Assembly (NCBI GenBank): GCA_016290905.1
Contig: JAEEVO010000011.1
Coordinates: 1-51,344, forward strand
Direction of reading: 5' to 3'
DNA length: 51,344 bases
Origin: Lachnospiraceae bacterium
Lineage (GTDB): Bacteria > Bacillota > Clostridia > Lachnospirales > Lachnospiraceae
The notes under the pieces are model-generated. The model was given only the letters and a program-made list of their open reading frames with translations, was not told the DNA's origin and made no database searches. A program made the translations under genes and the position numbers. This document shows positions 1 through 7,343 of this stretch, one piece after another. Position 1 is the stretch's first letter; the number at the start of each line of letters is the position of its first letter.

Positions 1-1
1 T

Positions 2-199
2 GAAGCGACTAATATTTCTTTTGAGTATAAGGTTTTCTGGACAGGTTCACAGGATTCATTTGAGCTATGTATTGACGGGCTTGTAACCAACATCGAGTAT
101 GTAAAGGACCTTCCCGAAGCAGGGACTATAAAGTGGGAGCTTCCGGAAGGGAAAAAGGATATAATAATTTATCTGCCGGCAGATGCTACTATTTACTGA
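2..199 (+). CDS. C-terminal piece of a possible SGNH-hydrolase N-terminal beta domain (5' partial)
   Basis: An open frame enters from the left edge and stops at TGA 197-199, giving about 65 visible residues. The end reads as beta strands, with LPEGKKDIIIYLPADATIY just before the stop. This resembles the small jelly-roll domain that precedes the catalytic domain in many Lachnospiraceae SGNH/GDSL carbohydrate esterases, where a line such as 'K-x-V-x-I-Y-L-P' is common. In that family the catalytic domain should follow, but here a stop comes instead, so the gene may be truncated or the resemblance may be superficial. It is upstream of a secreted beta-helix protein and a sugar importer, which fits a carbohydrate locus. 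Family assignment is tentative. Confidence 0.45.
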   Translation, partial: EATNISFEYKVFWTGSQDSFELCIDGLVTNIEYVKDLPEAGTIKWELPEGKKDIIIYLPADATIY

Positions 200-201
200 C
201 G

Positions 202-285
202 CTTGATCCTCTCATACAGAAAAGGAATGGGATTATTCATGCAAATCTGATAAGTTTTATAAAGGAAAATAAAAGGTTTAAATAA
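202..285 (+). pseudogene. Possible leftover 3' end of a broken gene
   Basis: Directly after the stop at 199, a different frame reads LDPLIQKRNGIIHANLISFI and ends at TAA 283-285 with no start codon of its own. SGNH hydrolases often end in D-x-I/V-H-x-N followed by a helix ending FIKEN, and this fragment has a similar look. One explanation is an internal deletion that removed the catalytic core and joined the two ends out of frame. The match is short and could be chance. Confidence 0.2.
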
Positions 286-368
286 GACACTCCGATTAGG
301 GCATTCTAAATAGTGGTATTTTATGAAGAATATAAAATATGACCCCGGAGACGATTAGGAGGTATTGT

Positions 369-2708
369 ATGAAAAAGAAAATGTTTGCTCTTTTGCTCGT
401 TTTGGCCTTGCTTATTCCTAATATGCGCATTCAGGATGCAGCAGCTGCCTCTATTCAACTGGATGATGAGCTTGTACGAATAAAATCATACAAACTTTTC
501 TCTAATTCCGTTTTTAAAAATATGGATGAGTCCGTGACGGACAAAGTATTTTATGCGGCGATCAAAAATTATATAAAGCCGTATGGTGAAGAATCACAAA
601 AGCGATTTGACCGTGAAGTAAGCTCAAATTTAAATGATGGAAACGTATTGACCTACAGGGATGTGTTTTATTTAACTTTCCTTACGGCATTTGCAACTGA
701 TACCAATCATCTGACCCAAAGTTACAATGCCCCTTATTATTATCGATTTGTGGATGATAGATATTGGGAACAGAACAAATGTAACGAGGTTTATAAAGAT
801 CAAAAAAATGGATATTATTATTTTTATGAGCCGTGGGGCGAAAAGACCCGTTGTGGAGATCGATTAGATGCATTAAGTGTCTTTTTTGCATTGCTTCAGA
901 CTTCACAGGTTTCCGGTGCAACTCTGTATGATATTAAAACTAACCCGGATCTGACAATCATATCATCCAATTGTCCGTTGGATGTGGCAGTCAGGATGCT
1001 GGGAAGGCTTTACGAAGCCAGTCAACCGGTTAAATGGAAAGAAAAAGGTGTTTTTAAGGGGGTAACAAAAGAGGCAGAAAATAGAAAAAATGCCATTTTA
1101 AAAAGTGAGTCAGACTATCCTTCGGGTAAAAAGACGTATTATGTGTCTACGGATGGAGATGACAATAATGACGGACTATCAGAGACAACACCGTGGAAAA
1201 GCCTTGAATATGCATCGTGGAATGCGGAAAAGGGAAGTGTTGTTCTTTTAAAAAGAGGAGATTGTTGGTGGGGAGAATCTCTTGCCTGCCAGTCTGACAT
1301 TACATATTCAGCTTACGGAACCGGTCCTAAACCGATTATATGTGAAGATACCGAGGATGCGAACGATCCTGAAAAATGGGTGCTGTGCGATGATTTTAGC
1401 ATAGACGGTAAAAAGATTTGGAGGTACTCGAAGGAACTCTATGATGTTGGCGGAATAATTTTCGATGACGGTAAATCATATGCTGTCAGAAAATTCGGAT
1501 GGTGGAGGGATTCAAAGTGGGTAGATATCGATGATGTATCCAAGAAACTGACTCCATCCTATGCTTTGACGGAAGATCTTACCTTTATAAGCCTGCCCGA
1601 TCTTGCAGGACTTGATTATCCAATCCTCTATAACGACAAAGAGTTCAGAACGGGTCCGCTTTATTTGCGCTGTGACAAAGGAAATCCGGCAACGATTTAC
1701 AAAGAAATACATTTTGAACAAGACTGCCCGGATACACATCCGATTCTTTGCTTTGAAAATACAACCGTTGACAATATATGTGTTAAATACTTTGGTATGG
1801 CGGGAATCACTACGGGTCCTTCAGGTGATGAAGTCGGGGGTATGAGCACAAGAAACATAACTGTTTCAAATTGCGAGGTTGCATTCGGAGGAAACGTGTG
1901 TCTGAATTTTCTTTCTTCCGAGCCTGATAAATTTGCATATACTACAGGTGATGGCATCTATGGGATATGTAATGGGGCAACAATAAAAGACAACTATATT
2001 CACGATGTTGACTGTATTGCTATACGATCTGAAAATTTTGGTGATATCGATCGCAATATTGACAGCCCTATGCTTGTGGAAGGTAACTTATGTGAGAGAA
2101 ACGGCGCGGGGATATGGTTGGAATCCTTAAGTGGGGATATCACGTATAAGAAGATTACAATATGTGATAACATAGTCATGGACAACGGTTACGGCTGGGT
2201 ACATGGTGGTGGTTGTGGTTTTGTTGGTATTGCAACGGATATTTTGTTAGAGGAGAAATGCAAGGAATTAGTTATAAAAGATAATGTCGTTTATAACACT
2301 CCTTATGCAGTATATGATGTTGCCGGTAAAAATCATAAGGAAAGTGGAAACAGATTCTATATCGGATCGTATTCCGGTAATACTGTTATAAAGAACGGAC
2401 TGATATATTCGATTGATCGCAATGATAAAACCGCTACGGTCATTGGATTGTCAAAAATCGGCGTATCTAAAGTAATCATTCCGAAGAAGATTAAGAACGG
2501 TAAGATGACATACACTGTTACCGGTATTGCACCGTATGCGTTTTATGATGAAAACGAGCTTAAGACTATAACTATAAAGTCAACAAAACTTACCGGTATT
2601 GGAGCATGTTCATTCAAAGGCCTTTCATGTGGTGTAAAAATATATATGCCTAATAGTTGTAAAAATAAATACTCTAAATTGCTTAGCAATGCCGGATACA
2701 TATATTAA
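369..2708 (+). CDS. Secreted right-handed parallel beta-helix protein with BspA-like leucine-rich C-terminus
   Basis: The start at 369 is preferred over an upstream ATG at 339 because AGGAGG lies just before it and it begins a clear signal peptide (MKKK, hydrophobic core, AAAA near residue 25). The mature protein has three parts. Residues about 27-250 are an unassigned, mainly helical region. From residue 257 the motif YYVSTDGDDNNDGLS followed by TPWKSL opens a pectate-lyase-like parallel beta-helix with recurrent N-x-I/V ladders to about residue 680. Residues 690-779 look like a BspA/LRR_5 repeat (VTGIAPYAF, then L-K-T-I-T-I). Such proteins bind or cleave polysaccharides at the cell surface; no catalytic residues can be assigned. 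The importer gene follows after 10 bases. Confidence 0.75.
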   Translation: MKKKMFALLLVLALLIPNMRIQDAAAASIQLDDELVRIKSYKLFSNSVFKNMDESVTDKVFYAAIKNYIKPYGEESQKRFDREVSSNLNDGNVLTYRDVFYLTFLTAFATDTNHLTQSYNAPYYYRFVDDRYWEQNKCNEVYKDQKNGYYYFYEPWGEKTRCGDRLDALSVFFALLQTSQVSGATLYDIKTNPDLTIISSNCPLDVAVRMLGRLYEASQPVKWKEKGVFKGVTKEAENRKNAILKSESDYPSGKKTYYVSTDGDDNNDGLSETTPWKSLEYASWNAEKGSVVLLKRGDCWWGESLACQSDITYSAYGTGPKPIICEDTEDANDPEKWVLCDDFSIDGKKIWRYSKELYDVGGIIFDDGKSYAVRKFGWWRDSKWVDIDDVSKKLTPSYALTEDLTFISLPDLAGLDYPILYNDKEFRTGPLYLRCDKGNPATIYKEIHFEQDCPDTHPILCFENTTVDNICVKYFGMAGITTGPSGDEVGGMSTRNITVSNCEVAFGGNVCLNFLSSEPDKFAYTTGDGIYGICNGATIKDNYIHDVDCIAIRSENFGDIDRNIDSPMLVEGNLCERNGAGIWLESLSGDITYKKITICDNIVMDNGYGWVHGGGCGFVGIATDILLEEKCKELVIKDNVVYNTPYAVYDVAGKNHKESGNRFYIGSYSGNTVIKNGLIYSIDRNDKTATVIGLSKIGVSKVIIPKKIKNGKMTYTVTGIAPYAFYDENELKTITIKSTKLTGIGACSFKGLSCGVKIYMPNSCKNKYSKLLSNAGYIY

Positions 2709-2718
2709 GGAGCACATA

Positions 2719-3996
2719 ATGAATCATGTTAAAGTAAGAATTATATGTATATTACTGATTCTGTCAACACTAATTCTGACAGCATGTTCCGGTTCTGATA
2801 AAGGCAGCGTATACTGGCTGAATTTTAAGCCAGAGTCGGATGAGGTGCTTCACGATGTGGCAAAGCTTTATAAGGAAAAAACCGGCGTTGAGGTAAAAAT
2901 CGTTACAGCGGCTTCGGGTACATATGGACAGCTTCTCAACTCTGAACTGGATAAATCTCACCCACCGACAATCATAGTCCTCGGTAACAACGGAAGTGTT
3001 GCGAAATGGGCCGATTGCTGTATAGACCTTAGAGGTACGGCTATAGAAAAGGAGCTAAGTACTGACAGCTACAATTTCTATGACAGTGAGGGCAGACTGG
3101 TGTCCATAGGGTACTGCTATGAATGTTACGGTATAATAGTCAATAAAGACCTGATAGAAAAATCGGGGCATTCGATGGATGAACTGATCAACTTTGAAGG
3201 ATTAAAAAGAGTGGCGGAGGATATCCATTCAAGAGCTTCACAGCTGGGGTTTGACGCTTTTACGTCCTCTGATATGGATGGCTCTTCGTCCTGGCGTTTT
3301 ACGGGTCATATGGCAAACCTCGAGTACTTTTACGAGGAAAGAGATGCAGGAGGCTGGTCTGAATGCCCGAAGTCTCTGAAGGGCACATATATGGAGAATT
3401 TCAGGAACTTATATGACCTGTGTATAAACAACAGTACGGTAAAGCCGGAGACTCTCGCTACCGGCGGACATGACGCCGAAAATGAGTTTAAGACCGGTAA
3501 AGCTGCATTCTTCATAAACGGCTCATGGGAATATGACGCAATATCCGCCGATGTTCCTTCGGCTACCATGATCCCTTACTACTGTGGAGTAGAAGGAGAG
3601 GAAAAAGCGGGGCTTAACTGCGGTACCGAAAACTGCTGGGCCATCCCTTCGCTTTGTTCGGAAGCAGACATTCAGGCTACCATGGACTTTCTGGTTTGGT
3701 GCGTTACCGATGAAGAAGCGTCAAGGATGCTGGTTGACACCTTCGGCGTCATGCCTTACAAAAAGGCAGCAAAGTCCCGGAACGGTTTCCTGGCAGCGTC
3801 CGATAAATATATAGAAGATGGCTGCTATGTTATGGACTGGGCCACAAACTATCAGCCAAATGTAGATGATTACCGTGCCGGACTCGTATCCGCATTAAAC
3901 GAGTATAATGCGGACAGGAGCGATGCAAACTGGGAAAAAGTAGAGAGAGCCTTTGTCGATGGCTGGGCTTCGAATTATAAGGCGGCAAACGAATGA
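2719..3996 (+). CDS. ABC transporter extracellular solute-binding lipoprotein (sugar type, family 1)
   Basis: Predicted 425-residue lipoprotein. AAGGAG precedes the ATG at 2719; an in-frame start at 2689 would lie inside the previous gene. Residues 1-23 are a lipoprotein signal ending LILTAC, so C23 should be lipidated and anchor the protein outside the membrane. The body has family-1 solute-binding hallmarks: an early SDEVLHDVAKLYKEKTGVEV segment, and later FKTGKAAFFINGSWE and a NCWAIPSLCS stretch. These proteins capture oligosaccharides and deliver them to the paired permeases. The next gene starts inside its stop codon (ATGA), so the two are translationally coupled. The ligand cannot be told from sequence; the neighbouring beta-helix protein suggests a plant or glycan polysaccharide fragment. 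Confidence 0.88.
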   Translation: MNHVKVRIICILLILSTLILTACSGSDKGSVYWLNFKPESDEVLHDVAKLYKEKTGVEVKIVTAASGTYGQLLNSELDKSHPPTIIVLGNNGSVAKWADCCIDLRGTAIEKELSTDSYNFYDSEGRLVSIGYCYECYGIIVNKDLIEKSGHSMDELINFEGLKRVAEDIHSRASQLGFDAFTSSDMDGSSSWRFTGHMANLEYFYEERDAGGWSECPKSLKGTYMENFRNLYDLCINNSTVKPETLATGGHDAENEFKTGKAAFFINGSWEYDAISADVPSATMIPYYCGVEGEEKAGLNCGTENCWAIPSLCSEADIQATMDFLVWCVTDEEASRMLVDTFGVMPYKKAAKSRNGFLAASDKYIEDGCYVMDWATNYQPNVDDYRAGLVSALNEYNADRSDANWEKVERAFVDGWASNYKAANE

Positions 3997-4898
3997 AGAA
4001 CAAAAAAGATCTGACAATATATCAAAAATCGATACGTAAATGGGGCTGGCTTTTCTTGGGACCCATAATGATAGCTTTTGCCATAGGCTTTTTATGGCCG
4101 TTTATACACGGTCTGTACCTGGCTTTTTGTGATTTCCGTCTGGTATCGGAAGCAAAGTTTACCGGCCTGGCTAACTTCGGGAAAGCATTGTCGGATGAAG
4201 GCTTTCTGCATTCATTTGTGTTTTCTGCGATATTTACCGTTGTCAGCATGATACTTATAAATGTGCTTTCGTTTGCCGTTGCATATTATCTGGCAAAAGA
4301 GATAAAAGGCACAAAGGTATTCAGGACGGTGTTTTTCATGCCGAACCTCATAGGCGGGATTGTACTCGGATATCTGTGGTCCATGATATTTGACGGCTTT
4401 CTGTCGATGTTCGAGACATCCGTGCTTATGGATAGTAAATTTGGCTTCTGGGGAATGATCATCATGGTATGCTGGCAGCAGATAGGATACATGATGATCA
4501 TCTATATAGCGGGATTCAAAACCATAGATGAGTCTATGCTGGAGGCAGCTAACATAGATGGGGCAAATGGCAGGCAGACCTTGTTCAAGGTCATGATCCC
4601 CAATATGCTTCCTGCCATATCCATATGTTTGTTTTTGTCCATAGCAAACGGGTTTAAGCTCTTTGACCAGAACCTGGCGCTTACTGCCGGAATGCCTATC
4701 ACGACCGCTGCTGACGGAACAATGATAAAAGGTACGGAGATGATGGCGCTGAATATTTATAACACATTTTACGGACAGAGCAGCTTCGGACATGGTGTGG
4801 CACAAGCCAAAGCCGTAATCTTCTTTGTGATCGTAGCAGCTATTGGGATCATCCAGCTGATGGTCACAGGAAGGAGGAAAAATGAAAACAAAGCATAG
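3993..4898 (+). CDS. Sugar ABC transporter permease, MalF/UgpA type
   Basis: 301 residues with about six membrane segments: a first helix near residues 15-37, then a central membrane block. The EAA loop that docks the ATPase begins at E184 (EAANIDGANGRQTLFKVMIP), the signature of binding-protein-dependent sugar permeases. It overlaps the binding-protein gene by 4 bases and the next permease by 17 bases. Partner of the permease that follows. No ATPase gene is in the locus; Firmicutes importers of this class usually borrow a shared MsmK/MsmX-type ATPase encoded elsewhere, which is the likely situation here. Confidence 0.9.
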   Translation: MKNKKDLTIYQKSIRKWGWLFLGPIMIAFAIGFLWPFIHGLYLAFCDFRLVSEAKFTGLANFGKALSDEGFLHSFVFSAIFTVVSMILINVLSFAVAYYLAKEIKGTKVFRTVFFMPNLIGGIVLGYLWSMIFDGFLSMFETSVLMDSKFGFWGMIIMVCWQQIGYMMIIYIAGFKTIDESMLEAANIDGANGRQTLFKVMIPNMLPAISICLFLSIANGFKLFDQNLALTAGMPITTAADGTMIKGTEMMALNIYNTFYGQSSFGHGVAQAKAVIFFVIVAAIGIIQLMVTGRRKNENKA

Positions 4899-5715
4899 AG
4901 CGGTTATCACAGTACTGACTGTTGTCAGTCTCGTGTATGTTTTGCCGGTTGTTGCTGTGGCTATAAATTCTTTTAAGAAAAACACATTTGTAAAATCCGA
5001 AACATTTGCACTCCCGGATGCCGAGTCATTTGTCGGTGTGGATAATTTTGTAAAAGGAATGACGTTCGGAAACTATCCTTTTGCAAAAAGTGTTTTGTAC
5101 AGCATCTTTATCACCGTTGCGTCAACCGCCTTGATACTTCTTTTTGCATCGATGGCGGCGTGGTTCATAGTGAGAGTCAACAACCTGATATCGAAAATAT
5201 TTTATTACTTATGTGTATTTTCCATGGTTGTACCATTCCAGATGATAATGTATACACTGGCACGGACTGCCGATAAGCTGAGCCTTAATACACCGTTCAC
5301 AATACCTGTCATATATCTCGGTGTGGGTGCCGGTATGGCCGTGTTCATGTTTTCGGGATTTGTCAAGGCTATCCCGATAGAGATAGAAGAAGCTGCTTCG
5401 ATAGACGGGTGCGGACCGGTTAAAACATTTTTTAAGATAGTGATACCCCTGATGACGCCCACATTAATATCGGTCGGCATACTTGAGATCATGTGGATAT
5501 GGAATGATTACCTGCTTCCTATGCTCGTTCTTGACATCACAAAGTACAGGACGATCCCCATCCACATCCAGTATCTTAAAGGAAGCTACGGAACCGTTGA
5601 TCTGGGCGCAACTATGGCATTGATACTCTTGAGCATCATTCCTGTAATAATATTCTACGTATCGTGCCAGAAGCACATAGTGGACGGAATCGCCGCCGGA
5701 GCCGTGAAAGGGTGA
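4882..5715 (+). CDS. Sugar ABC transporter permease, MalG/UgpE type
   Basis: 277 residues. The ATG at 4882 follows AGGAGG inside the end of the upstream permease. N-terminal membrane helix at residues about 8-30, then a periplasmic-side loop and five further helices. The EAA loop begins at E169 (EEAASIDGCGPVKTFFKIVI). It should form the heterodimeric channel with the preceding gene. The C-terminus IVDGIAAGAVKG is the usual ending of MalG-like permeases, so the gene looks intact. Confidence 0.9.
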   Translation: MKTKHRAVITVLTVVSLVYVLPVVAVAINSFKKNTFVKSETFALPDAESFVGVDNFVKGMTFGNYPFAKSVLYSIFITVASTALILLFASMAAWFIVRVNNLISKIFYYLCVFSMVVPFQMIMYTLARTADKLSLNTPFTIPVIYLGVGAGMAVFMFSGFVKAIPIEIEEAASIDGCGPVKTFFKIVIPLMTPTLISVGILEIMWIWNDYLLPMLVLDITKYRTIPIHIQYLKGSYGTVDLGATMALILLSIIPVIIFYVSCQKHIVDGIAAGAVKG

Positions 5716-5733
5716 CATTGGAGAGGAAATAAA

Positions 5734-6342
5734 ATGCTTAATCGTGAAGATATGATGGAACTTACGAGGCGTATGAATCTGGACAGGAACTGTTTCTTCA
5801 GAATTGCCGGAAGCTACAGGGATAAAGAAGGGTGTGAGGACGGCAGCTTCAATACTTCGTTCTTAAAACTTGACCGTAAGGATAAAGTGAAAAACCTTGA
5901 GATAGCAAAGGCTGTGGTGTTTGCCGACACGAATGAAGAATTGAAGGAGTACCCGATTACCGGAAAAGATCCCCGGATGGCGGAACTGCGTAGTATGCTT
6001 GAAGCATTGAGGGAATGCGGGCTGAAGAATGATGCCTTGCTTGATGTACTCTATGATGTCTTGAGCGAACGATATGTAAAGACCTTCAAACCGGATAATG
6101 ATTTCGGAATATTCGTGTACTATGGTTCCTACGATATTAAGCTGAAAGGAACCGATAAATCATATATGGAGGATTCTGAGGAAGTATACAGTTTTCTGAT
6201 ATGCGCCATTTGTCCGGTTTATGAGGACTACGATCCGGGCTTCCCGGAATGTGGTTTCCTGTACCCGTCTTTTAAGGACAGAAGTATCGATTTTGAGCAT
6301 ATCGCGGTTATGGGTAATGCCGGGATCATAAAGGATTTTTAG
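5734..6342 (+). CDS. DUF4317-family protein, half length
   Basis: 202 residues starting MLNREDMMELTRRMNLDRNC, with the family features I recognise: an opening K/R-E-D-x-x-E-L-x-R-R helix, FFRIAGSY, a middle YYGSYDI segment, EVYSFLICAICPV and GFLYPSFKDRSIDFEHI. Family members in Clostridia are usually close to twice this length. Here the protein stops soon after GFLYPSFKDRS, so the C-terminal half is missing. A 166-bp repeat and terminator hairpin begin 19 bases after the stop, so a rearrangement may have cut the gene. The function of DUF4317 is unknown. It lies 18 bases after the sugar permease and is probably cotranscribed with it. Confidence 0.7.
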   Translation: MLNREDMMELTRRMNLDRNCFFRIAGSYRDKEGCEDGSFNTSFLKLDRKDKVKNLEIAKAVVFADTNEELKEYPITGKDPRMAELRSMLEALRECGLKNDALLDVLYDVLSERYVKTFKPDNDFGIFVYYGSYDIKLKGTDKSYMEDSEEVYSFLICAICPVYEDYDPGFPECGFLYPSFKDRSIDFEHIAVMGNAGIIKDF

Positions 6343-6360
6343 AGACGGATAGATCAGAAC

Positions 6361-6399
6361 AGGGCACCGGATGTCTTTCAATATCCGATGCCCTATTTT
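6361..6399 (+). terminator. Hairpin terminator after the DUF4317 gene
   Basis: Twelve-base stem with one mismatch, AGGGCACCGGAT against ATCCGATGCCCT, loop of about 10 bases, then TATTTTA. The T tract is short, so termination may be partial. It is the first element of repeat copy 1. Confidence 0.55.
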
Positions 6400-6526
6400 A
6401 CTGTCTCACTAAACATTATTAAAAAATTAACCTCTTTTCTTTTAGAATATCTATATAAATATCTATATTCAATGCGGCTGATCGCAACTTTGAAAAAGAT
6501 TCCCGGATAAATATCATCAGTTTCAG
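6361..6526 (+). repeat. 166-bp dispersed repeat, copy 1
   Basis: A stretch nearly identical to 8328-8494. It opens with a hairpin (AGGGCACCGGAT pairing with ATCCGATGCCCT), continues through an A/T-rich block and ends at CCCGGATAAATATCATCAG/TTTCAG. I count roughly 15-16 differences over the length. Both copies directly follow the stop codon of a + strand gene, and weak similarity begins a few bases earlier (ACGGAT, then ATCAGAA). In the second copy this sequence forms the 3' part of a predicted minus-strand RNA. Confidence 0.85.
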
Positions 6527-6559
6527 ATGTGACAATGGGGACGGTTCTTTTTGTCACAT
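6527..6559. repeat. REP-like palindrome with GGGGACGG core
   Basis: A perfect 9-base inverted repeat, ATGTGACAA and TTGTCACAT, encloses TGGGGACGGTTCTTT. Palindromes with a GGGGACGGTTC core and GTGAC/GTCAC arms recur in many bacterial genomes and are linked to RAYT-type (Y1) transposases; this link is from memory. No such transposase gene is in the window. A further partial copy of the arm (TTTTGTCACC) follows at about 6567-6577. Confidence 0.6.
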
Positions 6560-6634
6560 TTTTTTATTTTGTCACCTTTTTTAAAACAGGTGTTTTTTTA
6601 AAGCAAATTTTCCATATATGGTGAAAAAACTTAA

Positions 6635-6673
6635 AAATCCCTCACCTCTTAGCGTAGCGGAGGTGGGGGATTT
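6635..6673 (+). mobile_element. IS200/IS605-end-like hairpin, copy A
   Basis: A 14-bp stem, AAATCCCTCACCTC against GAGGTGGGGGATTT with one T-G pair, encloses TTAGCGTAGCG. The following bases, TTCGATTCAGGCG and so on, align with copy B but no longer fold cleanly. Such CACCTC-TTAGCG-GAGGTGG hairpins are familiar from the right ends and omega-RNA regions of tnpB elements in Firmicutes (from memory, not checked). There is no tnpA or tnpB here, so at most it is a non-autonomous remnant. Confidence 0.45.
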
Positions 6674-6764
6674 CTTCGATTCAGGCGTAGTGCAACCGCT
6701 CAGACTGACCTGGATCGGATCAGAAAATATTTATAAAAAAATCCGGAAAATATTAAAAAAAAAC

Positions 6765-6793
6765 TTGACAAATGTATCGCACTGCGATATTAT
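6765..6793 (+). promoter_or_regulatory. Sigma-A promoter of the PadR-DUF2812 operon
   Basis: Perfect -35 TTGACA (6765-6770), 17-base spacer, -10 TATTAT (6788-6793). The spacer holds a perfect dyad. The only + strand genes downstream are padR and the DUF2812 gene, about 230 bases away, so the leader is long and contains hairpin cluster B. Confidence 0.75.
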
Positions 6794-6818
6794 ATACATC
6801 GAAGTACGATATATCGCA
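6775..6818. promoter_or_regulatory. Paired PadR-type operator
   Basis: Four copies of the half-site TATCGCA form two dyads. The first is perfect, TATCGCA-C-TGCGATA at 6775-6789, between and touching the promoter elements. The second is TACGATA-TATCGCA at 6805-6818, across the expected start of transcription. Centres are about 30 bp apart, close to three helical turns. PadR proteins commonly repress their own promoters through such dyads, and a padR gene is the first gene downstream, so autoregulation is the natural reading. Confidence 0.65.
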
Positions 6819-6842
6819 GTGAAATATAACAAAACAGAAGAT

Positions 6843-6933
6843 ATCCCCCACCTCTTAGCGTAGCGAAGGTGGGGGGGGGATCTTCGTTTCAGGCGGGGGT
6901 CAAGCCCCGACTGAAATGAGATGCGGAGCATCG
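6843..6933 (+). mobile_element. IS200/IS605-end-like hairpin cluster, copy B
   Basis: Three consecutive hairpins: CCCCCACCT/AGGTGGGGG (6845-6875) around the same TTAGCGTAGCG loop as copy A; TTCAGGCGGGG/CCCCGACTGAA (6888-6915); and GATGC-GGA-GCATC (6920-6932). The layout resembles the structured end of tnpB-type elements, without any transposase or nuclease gene. It lies in the leader of the padR transcript, so it may also affect expression of that operon. Confidence 0.5.
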
Positions 6934-6942
6934 TTTTGTTAC

Positions 6943-7016
6943 CGAGGAAACGCTGAAGTCGTTTTCGAGGTGACTTTAACGAGGAAACGCTGAAGTCGTT
7001 TTCAAAGTGACATTGA
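6943..7016 (+). repeat. Two tandem copies of a 37-bp unit before padR
   Basis: Units at 6943-6979 and 6980-7016 share CGAGGAAACGCTGAAGTCG followed by TTTTC and GTGAC, with four differences or so. The second copy ends a few bases before the padR ribosome site. A recent local duplication is likely; the first copy duplicates nothing coding. Confidence 0.8.
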
Positions 7017-7028
7017 CAGGAGGATAAA

Positions 7029-7343
7029 ATGGATGCGCATATAAAGAAAGTTTATGTCCCTATGACAGAAACGGGTTTCTATATTTTGCTGTGCCTTAAA
7101 GAACCTAATCACGGATACGGAATAGTCCAGATGGTCAAAGAGATGACAGAAGGGGATATTGTTCTTGCACCGGGAACTATGTACGGAAGCCTGTCAAAGA
7201 TGGAAAAAGACGGGCTGATCAGATTTGTACGTGAAGAGGAGAAAAGAAAGATCTATTCGATCACGGAGCTGGGAAGTGAAGTCTTAAATCTGGAAATGAA
7301 AAGGATAGAACGGCTATATAGGAACATGAAGGAGATGAGATGA
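7029..7343 (+). CDS. PadR-family winged-helix transcriptional regulator
   Basis: 104 residues, the normal length for short (subfamily 2) PadR proteins. AGGAGG stands 5 bases before the ATG. The winged-helix core is clear: ETGFYILLCLKEPNHGYGIV, then the recognition-helix region LAPGTMYGSLSKMEKDGLI, then the wing EKRKIYSITELG, and a C-terminal dimerisation helix. PadR proteins repress genes, often transporters or membrane proteins, and release DNA on ligand binding. The stop codon overlaps the ATG of the DUF2812 gene, a pairing common in Clostridia, so the two proteins are likely produced together and functionally linked. Probably represses its own promoter through the dyads at 6775-6818. Confidence 0.9.
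   Translation: MDAHIKKVYVPMTETGFYILLCLKEPNHGYGIVQMVKEMTEGDIVLAPGTMYGSLSKMEKDGLIRFVREEEKRKIYSITELGSEVLNLEMKRIERLYRNMKEMR

Noticed and set aside
4212-4985. 257-codon minus-strand ORF in the permease genes.
   Set aside because: Antisense shadow of well-supported permeases; no start signals or family match.
6618-6863. 81-codon ORF across hairpin A and the promoter.
   Set aside because: No ribosome site, and it runs through two hairpins and a promoter.
6635-6933. A complete IS200/IS605 insertion.
   Set aside because: No tnpA or tnpB sequence; only hairpins remain.
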